The notes under the pieces: generated by a model
The model's database searches: none
Told to the model about the DNA's origin: nothing
The model's input: only the letters and a program-made list of their open reading frames with translations
Part shown: positions 51,567 through 60,072 of the stretch, piece after piece
Numbering within the stretch: position 1 is the first letter of the stretch
Layout: every line of letters begins with the position of its first letter
Made by a program: the position numbers and the translations under genes
Source: Oscillospiraceae bacterium
GTDB lineage: Bacteria; Bacillota; Clostridia; Oscillospirales; Oscillospiraceae
Length of the DNA: 61,808 nt
NCBI GenBank assembly: GCA_017501695.1
Contig: JAFVWL010000110.1
Span: 1 to 61,808 of the forward strand
Direction of reading: 5' to 3'

Positions 51567-52781
51567 ATGAAAAAACGAATTTTCTGCGCTGTGCTGGCTC
51601 TGTGCCTTTGCCTGGGCCTGGCGCTGACCGGATGCGGCGGACCGGTGGATCCCACCGTTCCTCCCACGGACCCCACGGTTCCCTCTACCAATCCGCCTAC
51701 CAATCCTCCCACGGATCCCCCTACGGATCCTCCCACGGATCCTCCCACGGATCCCCCTACGGATCCCCCTACGGATCCCCCCACGGATCCTCCCACGGAT
51801 CCCCCCACGGATCCCCCTACGGAGCCTCCCACGGAGCCTCCCACGGAGCCTCCTACGGAGCCCCCTGTGACCCGGAGCATTTCCCTGAACCGGGAGGACT
51901 TTACCCTCTTCTCCGAGGGTGAGACCTGGACGCTCTACAGCGGCGCTGTGGCTGTGGCGGAAGTGACCTTCTCCAGCGACGACGAGAACGTGGCCACCTT
52001 CATCGACGGTGTGGTCACCGCCGTGGGCCCCGGCACCACCAAGGTCCATGCCGAGTACGAGGGCACCAAGCTGAGCTGCATCGTGCGCTGCAACTGGGGC
52101 GACGGCACCGGTGGCGGCGGTAACGAGGGCGGCGGTGGCGGCACCGGCGGCGGTTCCCGTGACCCGGTGAAGGCGCCTCCCGAGACCTTCTCCGGTCCCT
52201 CTTCCTTCTACAATGACGCGGCCTTCATCGGCGACTCCGTCAGCATGATGCTGCGCAGTGTGGCCCTGAGCACCGGCGACCTGGGCGATGCCCTGTTCCT
52301 GACCCGGGGCAGCTTCGGCGTTCGCCACGCGGTCAATGGTTCCATGAAGCTGACCTACCAGGGCGAGGAAATGTATCCCGAGGACATCCTGGCCGCGGCC
52401 GGTGTCAGCAAGGTCTTTATCATGCTGGGCATGAACGACCTGAACATCAACGGCCTCCAGGGCACCATCGATCTGTACGCCACCCTGATCACCCGGATCC
52501 AGGAGAAGTGTCCCGGCATCCAGATCTACATCCAGTCCATGACCCCCGTCTATACCGGCGGCGAGTCCGGTAAGCTGAACAACACCAGCATTGACCAGTA
52601 CAACGCCATGCTGCAGAATCTGGCCTATTCCTATGGCTGTTACTATGTGGATGTGGCCTCTTACCTGAAGGACAGCACCAACGGCCTGGCCGCGGACTAT
52701 TGCTCCGACAACTATGTCCACCTGACCACCGCCGGTGCCAAGGTTTGGATCAAGGTCCTGAAGGCCTACGCCGGTTACTAA
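51567..52781 (+). CDS. SGNH/GDSL-type esterase lipoprotein with Ig-like domain
   Basis: A 404-residue lipoprotein. I use the ATG at 51567 (GAAAGGAAG upstream), which gives a proper signal with lipobox LTGC and lipidated C23. A long Pro-Thr-Asp-Glu stalk (about 28-99) is followed by a Big_2-type Ig-like domain (about 100-172, VTFSSDDENVATFIDGVVTAVGPGTTKV), a glycine-rich hinge and an SGNH hydrolase (about 210-404). The hydrolase shows FIGDSVS (block I serine), MLGMNDLN (block III) and DNYVHLTTAG (block V Asp-His). Such enzymes remove or transfer acyl groups on glycans. It heads an operon with a DUF4358 lipoprotein, an MBOAT acyltransferase and a DHHW protein, a set used to O-acetylate exported polysaccharides. 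Confidence 0.85.
   Translation: MKKRIFCAVLALCLCLGLALTGCGGPVDPTVPPTDPTVPSTNPPTNPPTDPPTDPPTDPPTDPPTDPPTDPPTDPPTDPPTDPPTEPPTEPPTEPPTEPPVTRSISLNREDFTLFSEGETWTLYSGAVAVAEVTFSSDDENVATFIDGVVTAVGPGTTKVHAEYEGTKLSCIVRCNWGDGTGGGGNEGGGGGTGGGSRDPVKAPPETFSGPSSFYNDAAFIGDSVSMMLRSVALSTGDLGDALFLTRGSFGVRHAVNGSMKLTYQGEEMYPEDILAAAGVSKVFIMLGMNDLNINGLQGTIDLYATLITRIQEKCPGIQIYIQSMTPVYTGGESGKLNNTSIDQYNAMLQNLAYSYGCYYVDVASYLKDSTNGLAADYCSDNYVHLTTAGAKVWIKVLKAYAGY
51653..51866 (+). repeat. Tandem repeats coding the Pro-Pro-Thr-Asp/Glu stalk
   Basis: About fifteen imperfect copies of a 12-base unit of the form CCYACGGATCCY (PTDP) lie in the stalk of the SGNH lipoprotein. A related shorter tract is found at about 52873-52963 in the next gene. 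Confidence 0.85.
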
Positions 52782-52792
52782 GGAGAAATACG

Positions 52793-53353
52793 ATGACCAA
52801 GAGAATTATGGCCCTTTTGCTGGCCCTGCTGCTGGCCCTGTCCCTGGCTGCCTGCGGCGACAATCCCGATCCTACGGATCCTCCCACCGCGCCTCCCACC
52901 AATCCGCCTACCAATCCCCCCACCAATCCTCCCACGGATCCCACCGATCCCCCCACGGACCCCGTGACTGTGGACGCTCAGACGGTTTACGATAGCTGCA
53001 TCGCCCTCATGGGTGAAATGGTCCCCCTGGATCCCGACATGATGCTGGACTTCTGCGGCATCAAGGCCGAGGACTGTGCCCAGGCTTATGTGGCCATTTC
53101 CGCCGACGGTCTGCTGACCGACGAGATCTGGGTCATTGAGGCTGTGGACGAGGAGGCCGCCCAGCGGCTTCTGGACAAGGTGTCCAAGCGCCTGAAGGCC
53201 AAGGCCGAGGAGAGCGAAACCTATTCTCCCGAGCAGTACGCCGTGGTGCAGAAGGCTCAGACCATCCATCAGGGCAATTTCGTGATCCTGCTGGTGGCCC
53301 CCAATGTGGATGAGCTGAAGAACGTGGTGGATGCCGCCTTCGGCAACGAATAA
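52793..53353 (+). CDS. DUF4358-type lipoprotein
   Basis: A 186-residue lipoprotein. The ATG at 52793 follows the previous stop by 11 bases with AAGGAG. Lipobox LAAC with C21, then a Pro-Thr-Asn-Asp stalk like that of the preceding lipoprotein, and a small domain (about 60-186) with the DUF4358 pattern: MLDFCGIKAEDCAQAYVAIS, IWVIEAVDEEAAQRLLDKV and the closing GNFVILLVAPN. DUF4358 proteins are common in Clostridia next to acyltransferase and DHHW genes. Their biochemical role is not known. Its place in the middle of the operon suggests it helps the envelope O-acylation machine. Confidence 0.8.
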   Translation: MTKRIMALLLALLLALSLAACGDNPDPTDPPTAPPTNPPTNPPTNPPTDPTDPPTDPVTVDAQTVYDSCIALMGEMVPLDPDMMLDFCGIKAEDCAQAYVAISADGLLTDEIWVIEAVDEEAAQRLLDKVSKRLKAKAEESETYSPEQYAVVQKAQTIHQGNFVILLVAPNVDELKNVVDAAFGNE

Positions 53354-53419
53354 ACCAAACGCAAACGCCGGATCGGCACCCGCCGGTCCGGCGCTTTTCA
53401 GAGAGAGGAGGAAAAAGGC

Positions 53420-54802
53420 TTGCTTTTTTCCAGTAATGTATTTTTGTTTGCCTACCTGCCCATCGTCCTGCTGCTGTATTTCATCAGCCCCCGGGTCCTG
53501 CGCAATCCGGTGCTGCTGGTGGTTAGTCTGTTCTTCTATGGCTGGGGCGAGCCGGTGTATACTCTGCTCATGGTGGCCACCATCATCATGGACTACATTT
53601 TCGGCTACTGGATCCACCTGCGGAAAGCCGCCGGAAAATCCGCGAAGCTGGTGCTTGCCCTGGGTGTGGCGGCGAATCTGCTGATTCTGGGCTATTTCAA
53701 GTACGCGGGCTTCATCGTGACCCAGCTCAAGCTCCTGCCCATGTTCGCGGAGCTGGCGGTGCCGGAGGTGAGCCTGCCCATCGGCATCAGCTTCTATGTC
53801 TTCCAGTCCATGAGCTACATCATCGACGTGTACCGGGATGATGCCCCGGTCCAGCGGAATCCCCTGACCCTGGGCACCTATGTGACCCTGTTCCCTCAGC
53901 TCATTGCCGGTCCCATCGTCCGCTACGGTGATGTGGCGGAGCAGATGGAGGGCCGCCGGGAGAGTGTGTCCAAGTTTGCTTCCGGTGTGGTGCTGTTCCT
54001 GGTGGGCCTGGGCAAGAAGGTGCTCCTGGCCAACCCCATGGGCAATTTGTGGATGCTCCTGCAGGAAGAGCCCGGCACCGCCGCGGCCTGGATGGGCATT
54101 GTGGCCTATGCCTTGCAGATCTATTTCGATTTCTCCGGCTATTCCGACATGGCCCGGGGCCTGGGCCGGATGCTGGGCTTCGAGTTCCTGGAGAATTTCA
54201 ATTACCCCTACATTTCCAAAACCGTCACCGAATTCTGGCGGCGGTGGCATATGAGCCTGGGCATCTGGTTCCGGGAATATGTGTACATCCCCCTGGGCGG
54301 CAACCGGAAGGGCAAGACCCGGCAGATCCTGAACCTGTTGGCGGTGTGGGCCCTGACGGGCCTGTGGCACGGCGCAAGCTGGAACTTTGTCCTGTGGGGC
54401 CTGTATTATGCCGTTCTGCTGATCGTGGAAAAGCTGTTCCTGCTGGAGCGGCTGAAGAAGCTCCCTGCCGCCGTGGGCCATGTCTATACCCTGCTGGCGG
54501 TGCTCCTGGGCTGGGCATTGTTCTATTTTGAGGACCTGGGTGCCCTGGGAGGCTTCCTGACCCAGCTCTTCGTTCCCGCCGGAGGGACGGTCCATGGAAC
54601 CAACCTGATGCTGGCCTTTGCCCCCATGGTCCTGGTCAGCGCCTTTGCCGCCACCCCCATGGCAAAAAGCTTCCTGGAACCCCGGAAGGACAGCGGCGCT
54701 GTCCGGTGGGGTAGTGTGGCCCTGGCAGCAGTGCTTATGGCGCTGTGCGTGGCGGCCCTGGCAAGCCAGAGCTACAATCCCTTCATCTATTTCAAATTCT
54801 GA
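53420..54802 (+). CDS. MBOAT-family membrane O-acyltransferase (AlgI/DltB-like)
   Basis: A 460-residue protein with about ten membrane helices, starting at TTG (GAGAGGAGG upstream) with MLFSSNVFLFAYLPIVLLLY, the classic MBOAT opening. Family motifs are in order: FFYGWGEP, the LGISFYVFQS-like IGISFYVFQSMSYIIDVYR, QLIAGPIVRYGDVAEQM, FSGYSDMARGLGRMLGFEF, FNYPYISKTVTEFWRRWHMSL and GLWHGASWNFVLWG with the catalytic histidine. These enzymes pass acyl groups, usually acetyl, across the membrane to a carrier for attachment to alginate-like polymers or teichoic acids. The next gene is the usual extracellular partner. The acceptor polymer cannot be told from the window. Confidence 0.95.
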   Translation: MLFSSNVFLFAYLPIVLLLYFISPRVLRNPVLLVVSLFFYGWGEPVYTLLMVATIIMDYIFGYWIHLRKAAGKSAKLVLALGVAANLLILGYFKYAGFIVTQLKLLPMFAELAVPEVSLPIGISFYVFQSMSYIIDVYRDDAPVQRNPLTLGTYVTLFPQLIAGPIVRYGDVAEQMEGRRESVSKFASGVVLFLVGLGKKVLLANPMGNLWMLLQEEPGTAAAWMGIVAYALQIYFDFSGYSDMARGLGRMLGFEFLENFNYPYISKTVTEFWRRWHMSLGIWFREYVYIPLGGNRKGKTRQILNLLAVWALTGLWHGASWNFVLWGLYYAVLLIVEKLFLLERLKKLPAAVGHVYTLLAVLLGWALFYFEDLGALGGFLTQLFVPAGGTVHGTNLMLAFAPMVLVSAFAATPMAKSFLEPRKDSGAVRWGSVALAAVLMALCVAALASQSYNPFIYFKF

Positions 54803-54813
54803 GGAGGTGCCCT

Positions 54814-55926
54814 GTGAAACCGAAACTGCAAGATTACATCCTCACCGGGGCCTTCTGCGGCTTCCTGGGCCTCATGTGCCTGGGCTACCTGCTGCTTCCC
54901 AAGGTGGATTTTTCCCAGACGGAGAAGCGGTATCTGGCGGAAGTGCCGGAGCTGACCTGGGACCGGGTGGCCTCCGGTGAGTTCGGCAGCGATGTGGAAA
55001 CCTATATGGCCGACCATATCCCTGGCCGGGATTTCTTCGTGGGCCTCAATGCCTATGTGGAGCTGCTCACAGGCCGCCAGACCGCCGATGACATCCTGGT
55101 GACCTGGGATGGCCGGCTGGTGGAAAGACCCGTTGCCTGGAATCAGGAAAATGTGGATAAAAACATGAGCAAAATCAATGCCTTTGCCGAAAAAATCGGA
55201 CAAAAAGTGGATTTTCTCCTGGTGCCCTCGGCGGGCTGGGCCAGCCGGGAGCAGATTGCCGGTCCCGCTGATCCCTATACGGACCCGGCCATTATTGAGA
55301 CGGTCTACGGCCTGGCAGGGGAGAGGGTAAGGCCTCTGAACCTGACGGCGGAATTTGATGATCCCAATCTCTATTACCGCACGGACCACCATTGGACCAG
55401 CCGGGGTGCCTACAATGCCTACGAGGCTTATATGCGCTCCCTGGGCCGGGAATTCCGGAACTGGGCCGATTTTACCGTGGAGACCGTCCCGGATTTCCGG
55501 GGCTCCACCCATTCCCGGGCAGCCCTGTGGCTGATCCCCGGGGAGGATCTGGAGCTGTGGACCGGAAGCCAGGGCATCACCGTGACCAACAAGGAAACGG
55601 AGGGTGTCCATGAGGGTATCTTCTACCGCAGCCGTCTGGAGGAAGTGGACAAGTACACCGTCTACCTGGACGGCAACCACTCCCTGGTCCGCATCCACAA
55701 CCCCAACAACGCCGGAAAGGGCAAGCTGCTGGTGGTCCGGGATTCCTATTCCAACTGTCTGGGCGGCTTCCTGGCGGAGTCCTACGAGGAAGTAGTGCTG
55801 GTGGACCTGCGGTACTACCGCACGGCCCTGTCCCAGCTCTGCGCGGAGGAAGGCTTCACCGATATCCTGGTGTGCTACAGCCTGAGCAACTTTATGACCG
55901 ATACCAACATCGTCTGGCTTCGGTAA
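54814..55926 (+). CDS. DHHW/AlgX-like protein of the O-acylation system
   Basis: A 370-residue protein starting at GTG with GAGGAGG upstream, 11 bases after the MBOAT stop. One N-terminal membrane helix (about 10-30) anchors an extracellular SGNH-like domain. Features are the YLAEVPELTW segment, DHIPGRDFF, and the family signature TDHHWTSRGAYNAYEAY (about 191-207). VVRDSYSNCLGGFLAESY then carries the likely serine in RDSYS. AlgJ/AlgX and DHHW proteins complete transfer of acetyl groups from the MBOAT partner to the polysaccharide outside the cell. It is the last gene of the operon and is followed by a strong terminator. Confidence 0.9.
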   Translation: MKPKLQDYILTGAFCGFLGLMCLGYLLLPKVDFSQTEKRYLAEVPELTWDRVASGEFGSDVETYMADHIPGRDFFVGLNAYVELLTGRQTADDILVTWDGRLVERPVAWNQENVDKNMSKINAFAEKIGQKVDFLLVPSAGWASREQIAGPADPYTDPAIIETVYGLAGERVRPLNLTAEFDDPNLYYRTDHHWTSRGAYNAYEAYMRSLGREFRNWADFTVETVPDFRGSTHSRAALWLIPGEDLELWTGSQGITVTNKETEGVHEGIFYRSRLEEVDKYTVYLDGNHSLVRIHNPNNAGKGKLLVVRDSYSNCLGGFLAESYEEVVLVDLRYYRTALSQLCAEEGFTDILVCYSLSNFMTDTNIVWLR

Positions 55927-55933
55927 CAAACAA

Positions 55934-55981
55934 AACACGCCGTAACCGGGGATCGGATCCTCCGTTACGGCGTGTTATTTT
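55934..55981. terminator. Bidirectional terminator between convergent genes
   Basis: A perfect 13-bp stem (AACACGCCGTAAC / GTTACGGCGTGTT) with T-rich flanks on both strands serves the plus-strand acylation operon and the minus-strand esterase gene. Confidence 0.85.
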
Positions 55982-55988
55982 TATGCGG

Positions 55989-57329
55989 TTATTCTCCCAC
56001 GGCGGGGTTGGTAAGCATGGTCCAGATCAGGCCGGGCATACTGGGCTTGCCCATGCCCGTGGGCTTCTCGCCCAGGATCAGAACCTGGTTCTGGCCCTGG
56101 CCGGAGGCGATCCAGGTGGGCACCTGGCCGATTTTGTTGGGGTTGCCGCTGCGGGCGAAATTGCACAGATAGGTGATCATCTGGTCGCTGAGCTCCCGGT
56201 CCTTCTGCTCCATGGGCCGCCAGCAGTTGTCCAGGGTGCCGAACCAGTACCACAGGTCGCTGGAATGCCAGGCACCGCAGTTGTCGCCGGGGAGCATCCG
56301 GTCGAAATACCAGGTATAGCTGGCCTTGTTCCGGGCGGAGATCCACTTTTTGGTCATGGCCTGGAGCACCGGCGGGGCCATGTCATGGCTGGTGGAGCCG
56401 GCCATATAGGGGATATCCGCAGGCTCCGCACCGGGAACGATGAAATGGCCGTCGGGCACCGGGAATACGGCGGCACCGCCGCCCTTGATGTCCTTTTTCC
56501 AGGTCTGCCAGGCCTGGAAGAGCTGTTCCGGAGGCAGGGCCCGGAATTCCTCCAATGTGGTGCAGCCGCAGCGGGACATGACCTCCTGCCAGAAGGCGGC
56601 GTTGGCCTCCGCCTTGCCGGAAAGCATTCCGCCCAGGCCGCAGCCGCTGGACATAACGGCCTTCTGGAACAGGCCCCGGGCCAGGGGACTCTGGCACAGG
56701 AGCTGGACGCTGGCAGCACCGGCGCTCTGACCCATAATGGTGATATTCTCCGGGTCACCGCCGAAGGACGCGATGTTGTCCTTCACCCACTTAATGGCGG
56801 TGAGCTGGTCGTACAGGCCGTAGTTGCCCGTATGTCCCGCCTCATCCTGAAGCTGGGGCAGGCAGACAAAGCCCATGGGGCCCAGACGGTAGTTGATGGT
56901 CACGCCGATGATGCCCTTGGTGGGCCAGACGGGGCCGTCGAAATGCTTTTCATGGCCGCAGCCGCCGGTGAAGCCGCCGCCGTGGATGTACACCAGCACC
57001 GGAAGCTTTTGGTCCACAGGTACCGGGTCCGGTGTGAAGATATTGAGGAACAGGCAATCCTCGCTGTAATCGTAGTGCTCGCCCTTGCGGAACTCGTTGT
57101 AGTAGAAGATCTTCTTCAGATTCTCCTCCTCGTTGTAGAAGGACCGGGGCTGGTAGGAGCAGGCGCCGTAGGCCGTGGCATCATAGGTGCCTTCCCAGGC
57201 GTTGACCTGGGTGGGATACTCCCACCGGCGGGCGGTGGCGTAACGGATGCCCTTGAAGGCGGCGGTGCCGTTTGCCCGACCGGGTCCGCCCTGGACCGGT
57301 CCGCAGGGGGTATTTACAATATAGTCCAT
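55989..57329 (-). CDS. Type-B carboxylesterase
   Basis: A 446-residue alpha/beta hydrolase. I choose the ATG at 57329 (AAGGAAG upstream), giving MDYIVNTPCGPVQG at the N-terminus. Family marks: EDCLFLNIFTP, VLVYIHGGGFTGG (oxyanion hole), FGGDPENITIMGQSAGA with the nucleophile S202, and a histidine-bearing segment near GAWHSSDLWYWFG. Carboxylesterases of this kind cleave acyl esters of sugars, plant phenolics or xenobiotics. No signal peptide is present, so it works in the cytosol. It follows a sugar symporter by 59 bases on the same strand, suggesting that an imported acylated glycoside is de-esterified inside the cell. Confidence 0.9.
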   Translation of the reverse strand: MDYIVNTPCGPVQGGPGRANGTAAFKGIRYATARRWEYPTQVNAWEGTYDATAYGACSYQPRSFYNEEENLKKIFYYNEFRKGEHYDYSEDCLFLNIFTPDPVPVDQKLPVLVYIHGGGFTGGCGHEKHFDGPVWPTKGIIGVTINYRLGPMGFVCLPQLQDEAGHTGNYGLYDQLTAIKWVKDNIASFGGDPENITIMGQSAGAASVQLLCQSPLARGLFQKAVMSSGCGLGGMLSGKAEANAAFWQEVMSRCGCTTLEEFRALPPEQLFQAWQTWKKDIKGGGAAVFPVPDGHFIVPGAEPADIPYMAGSTSHDMAPPVLQAMTKKWISARNKASYTWYFDRMLPGDNCGAWHSSDLWYWFGTLDNCWRPMEQKDRELSDQMITYLCNFARSGNPNKIGQVPTWIASGQGQNQVLILGEKPTGMGKPSMPGLIWTMLTNPAVGE

Positions 57330-57388
57330 AGAATGCTTCCTTTCTGGAAAAGGCGGCACAGCAGAGCCGTGCCGCCCAAAAAACGGTC

Positions 57389-58783
57389 TTACTTCTTGCC
57401 GGTGACGGAGACCTTAAATTCCGCGATCTTGGCACGGGTCTCGGGGCTCATGTTCCACAGGAACTGGAAGGCAGCCCAGGAGCCCAGGACGAAGATACCG
57501 GGCAGCAGGACGCACAGGGCCTTGATGCCGAAGATGGTGAAGTCGGTCTGGACCTCCAGATTGGCATTGTAGCCAACCCAGCCCAGCATCAGCACGGCGG
57601 AGGAGTTACCCAGAGCCTGGCCAACACGGCGGGCCAGGTTGAAGGTGCCGTAGATGGAACCCTCGGTACGCTTGCCGGTGATCATCTCGTTGTAGTCGAT
57701 GGCTTCGCCCACCAGACCCCACTGCATATAGATGGAGATGCTGGCCAGGCCCATAGCCACACCGCTCCAGATCACATGGACCCAGGGATTGACGGGCATG
57801 ATGGCATGAAGGCCGAACAGGGAGATGTACATGACGGAGCTGATCAGCAGGCAGGTGCGGATCATGTTCTCCAGGCCGAATTTCTTGGCCAGCTTGGAGC
57901 CGAAGGCGAAGATCAGGACCATGAAGGGGGCGGAAGCCACGGTGGCGTAAGTAGCGATTTTCAGATCACCCAGGACCTCGGAGTACATATAGTTGGACAG
58001 GGTGTTGCCGGTGTACTGCATCAGGCAGATGAAGAGACCATGGATGCACAGGGCCTGGAAGGGGCGGTTGACCTTGAATACATTGAGAATGTCGGTCATC
58101 TTGATGTTGTCGGCCTGCTCGGCGGTGGTTTCCACAATATTCCGCTCTTCCGTCATCTTGTAGTGCATCAGGCACATAACCAGGCCGACACCGGCACAGG
58201 CAATGGCACCGATGGCATAGCCGGTGGGGTTGGTCTTGCCGAAAGAATCGATCAGAACGGGCATAAGCATGGCGGGGATCATATTGCCCACGGCGGAGCC
58301 GATGCCACGGGCAGAGGACAGAGAGGCACGCTCGGCATCGTTATTGGCCATGGCGGACAGCAGAGAACCCATGGGGATGTTGAACATGGTATAGGAGCCT
58401 TCGTACAGCAGCTTCAGAGCGAACAGGCAAGCCACCAGAGCCACGCCGTCGAAGAACTGGGGCACGGACCACAGGGCGATGAAGGTCACGCAGACCAGCG
58501 GTGCGGACCGCAGCAGCCAGGGGCGGAACTTACCCTTGGGGTTCCGGTTCCGGGCAAAAGCCTGGTCCATGAGGGCACCCATCATGGGGTCATTGATAAA
58601 GTCCCAGACGTTCCAAATCAGCAGCAGCCAGAACATCAGGGTGGTATCCATCTTCAGGGCATCGGTGCAATACATGGTAAAATGACTGCCCATCAGCGCG
58701 AAGGTCATACAGCCGCCGGCATCGCCAAGACCGTAGCCGATCTTATGACCCCAGGTCAGGCCGTTTTCGGTTTTTTTAGCCAT
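57389..58783 (-). CDS. GPH-family (MelB-like) sugar:cation symporter
   Basis: A 464-residue, 12-helix transporter. The ATG at 58783 has AAGGAGG upstream. A longer frame would run into the promoter. Signatures of the glycoside-pentoside-hexuronide family: GYGLGDAGGCMTFALMGSHFTMYCTD, WNVWDFINDPMMGALMD with the cation-site aspartates of helix II, and a central charged loop around YKMTEERNIVET. These carriers take up di- or glycosides with Na+ or H+. It forms a two-gene operon with the esterase. The actual substrate cannot be predicted. Confidence 0.9.
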   Translation of the reverse strand: MAKKTENGLTWGHKIGYGLGDAGGCMTFALMGSHFTMYCTDALKMDTTLMFWLLLIWNVWDFINDPMMGALMDQAFARNRNPKGKFRPWLLRSAPLVCVTFIALWSVPQFFDGVALVACLFALKLLYEGSYTMFNIPMGSLLSAMANNDAERASLSSARGIGSAVGNMIPAMLMPVLIDSFGKTNPTGYAIGAIACAGVGLVMCLMHYKMTEERNIVETTAEQADNIKMTDILNVFKVNRPFQALCIHGLFICLMQYTGNTLSNYMYSEVLGDLKIATYATVASAPFMVLIFAFGSKLAKKFGLENMIRTCLLISSVMYISLFGLHAIMPVNPWVHVIWSGVAMGLASISIYMQWGLVGEAIDYNEMITGKRTEGSIYGTFNLARRVGQALGNSSAVLMLGWVGYNANLEVQTDFTIFGIKALCVLLPGIFVLGSWAAFQFLWNMSPETRAKIAEFKVSVTGKK

Positions 58784-58832
58784 TGAATTTCCTCCTTTTT
58801 TCTTACGGGTATCCGCCCGCTCTTCTAGCACC

Positions 58833-58861
58833 ATCTTAGCAAATTGTGAATAAAAAGTAAA
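58833..58861 (-). promoter_or_regulatory. Sigma-A promoter of the symporter-esterase operon
   Basis: Minus strand: TTTACT (58861-58856), a 17-base spacer and TAAGAT (58838-58833), 50 bases from the symporter start. Confidence 0.6.
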
Positions 58862-59116
58862 CACCTTGGGAAAAATGGGGAGAAAATGGTAAAAAAGTAA
58901 GCGTTTTGTGCCAAAACCAAAACAAAATAGCCCATAATGAAAAAATCCCCGTGCAATGCAGGGGAATACAGAAAAAATCTTCCCTTTCGTCCGTGGCCCT
59001 GTTGGGCCGGTCCGAAAGGGAAGGGAATCTCCCACGGCCTAAAAAAGTGCTCACTGAACACTTTCTTACCTCGCTTCGCTCGGCCGGCCTTTCGATTCCT
59101 ACACGAATCATTATGA

Positions 59117-59146
59117 CAAAACCCCTCCTGAAAACAGGAGGGGTTT
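59117..59146. terminator. Rho-independent terminator
   Basis: AAAACCCCTCCTG / CAGGAGGGGTTTT, a 13-bp stem with an AAAA loop and T-rich ends on both strands. Confidence 0.8.
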
Positions 59147-59205
59147 TCTCATGGTAGGAACTGTAAGAATAGTAGGAATTGTATTTATGACTGCAGTAGT
59201 ATAGA

Positions 59206-59249
59206 TATAGGGGAACCGGAAAGTTTGAACTTTTTCGGTATAGGGGAAC
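59206..59249 (+). promoter_or_regulatory. Direct repeats TATAGGGGAAC, possible operator
   Basis: Two identical 11-base copies (59206-59216 and 59239-59249) are spaced 33 bases apart, three helical turns, upstream of the frameshifted gene. This is typical of a binding site pair, but no protein is implied. Confidence 0.4.
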
Positions 59250-59307
59250 TGCGCCCAAATTCGCTGATGACCTTTTTTGACTTAGATACCTGCTAGAGGA
59301 GGTACAA

Positions 59308-59840
59308 ATGAAGCTTCACAAGAATCAACTCGACCTGATCAGGTTAAACATTATGACCTATGAGGACTGCCTGAAGTTCCTGGACACGGAAAACACCGGG
59401 GATATGATCGCCATGTCCTATGTGTTCCGTCCTTTGACCAAGAATGGCTATGTGGTCAAAGGCAAGGACGAGGTGGTTGCCGTCCTCCGGAAGGGCAGGG
59501 ATCTGTTGCCAGCAGAGGAAAGTCCCGATTACGTGTACTGCATGTGTCCAGAGTGTGTATGTGGATGGAAAAGAACGGTGTTCCCATCTCCGGAGAACTG
59601 CTGGATACGGAAGAACCCTACTTCATTCCTTCTGCCCGTTGGAGGGATATCGCAAAGGGAATTCTGTCCACAACCCGGCAGTCAAAAAGTACCCACTTTC
59701 GTTTTACCGAAAGTGGGTTCGAAGTGGTATATCCCGGCCTCTATACTGTATTCATGAAAGCTTCTTATGAAATACAAATATATGGATCGCCAAGAAGAAT
59801 ACCAAGGCGATGGAGATGCAGCGATGGAGAATCAGAATAA
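59308..59840 (+). pseudogene. Frameshifted gene of unknown function
   Basis: It starts at an ATG with AGAGGAGG upstream and reads MKLHKNQLDLIRLNIMTYED for about 80 residues of natural composition. Near 59540 the good reading moves to another frame (VCMWMEKNGVPISGELLDT, then ARWRDIAKGILS and HFRFTESGFEVVYPGLYTVF). The original frame instead continues as an unlikely Pro/Cys-rich tail, so one base seems to be lost or gained. The second part runs on without its own stop into the end of the converging minus-strand gene, which suggests the native 3' end is also missing. The domain is not recognised. A sequencing error is the alternative. Confidence 0.55.
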
Positions 59841-60072
59841 TGGGGAACTGATCCAGGATCATGCCGAAGAGACCGGTAGCAAACGAAATGACGATCAACC
59901 CCAGTAACAGCCAGCGCTTTGTTCCCAGCTTCTTTCTGTAAGAAATGGTATGGATGATACTCAGCAGCAGAAAGACCACAGATGCCAGCTTGTGGATATG
60001 TACACCGGTCAGCGGGACCATAATCGTAACAAGGAAGCTGATCAGCAATGCGATGTTCAAAAGTTTCTTCAT
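59752..60072 (-). CDS. Small membrane protein, DUF4405/cytochrome b-like
   Basis: A 106-residue protein with three or four membrane helices. Its ATG overlaps the stop of the preceding gene by 4 bases. Histidines lie in helices in the pattern GVHIHKLASVVFLLLSIIHT and ILHRCISIALVFFLAIHIFVFH, which is how small heme-binding DUF4405/cytochrome b561-like proteins are arranged. Heme binding is therefore plausible but unproven. It is the last gene of a tightly packed operon with an ABC exporter, a NosP-family protein and a DUF454 protein. Confidence 0.6.
   Translation of the reverse strand: MKKLLNIALLISFLVTIMVPLTGVHIHKLASVVFLLLSIIHTISYRKKLGTKRWLLLGLIVISFATGLFGMILDQFPIILILHRCISIALVFFLAIHIFVFHKKLS

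Larger units (their letters stand above)
58862..59307 (+). other. Gene-free stretch with hairpins
   Basis: It contains an inverted repeat near 58981-59025 (TTCCCTTTCG / CGAAAGGGAA) and the terminator described next. Towards the right are an AT-rich part and two copies of TATAGGGGAAC. No gene is supported. Confidence 0.5.
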
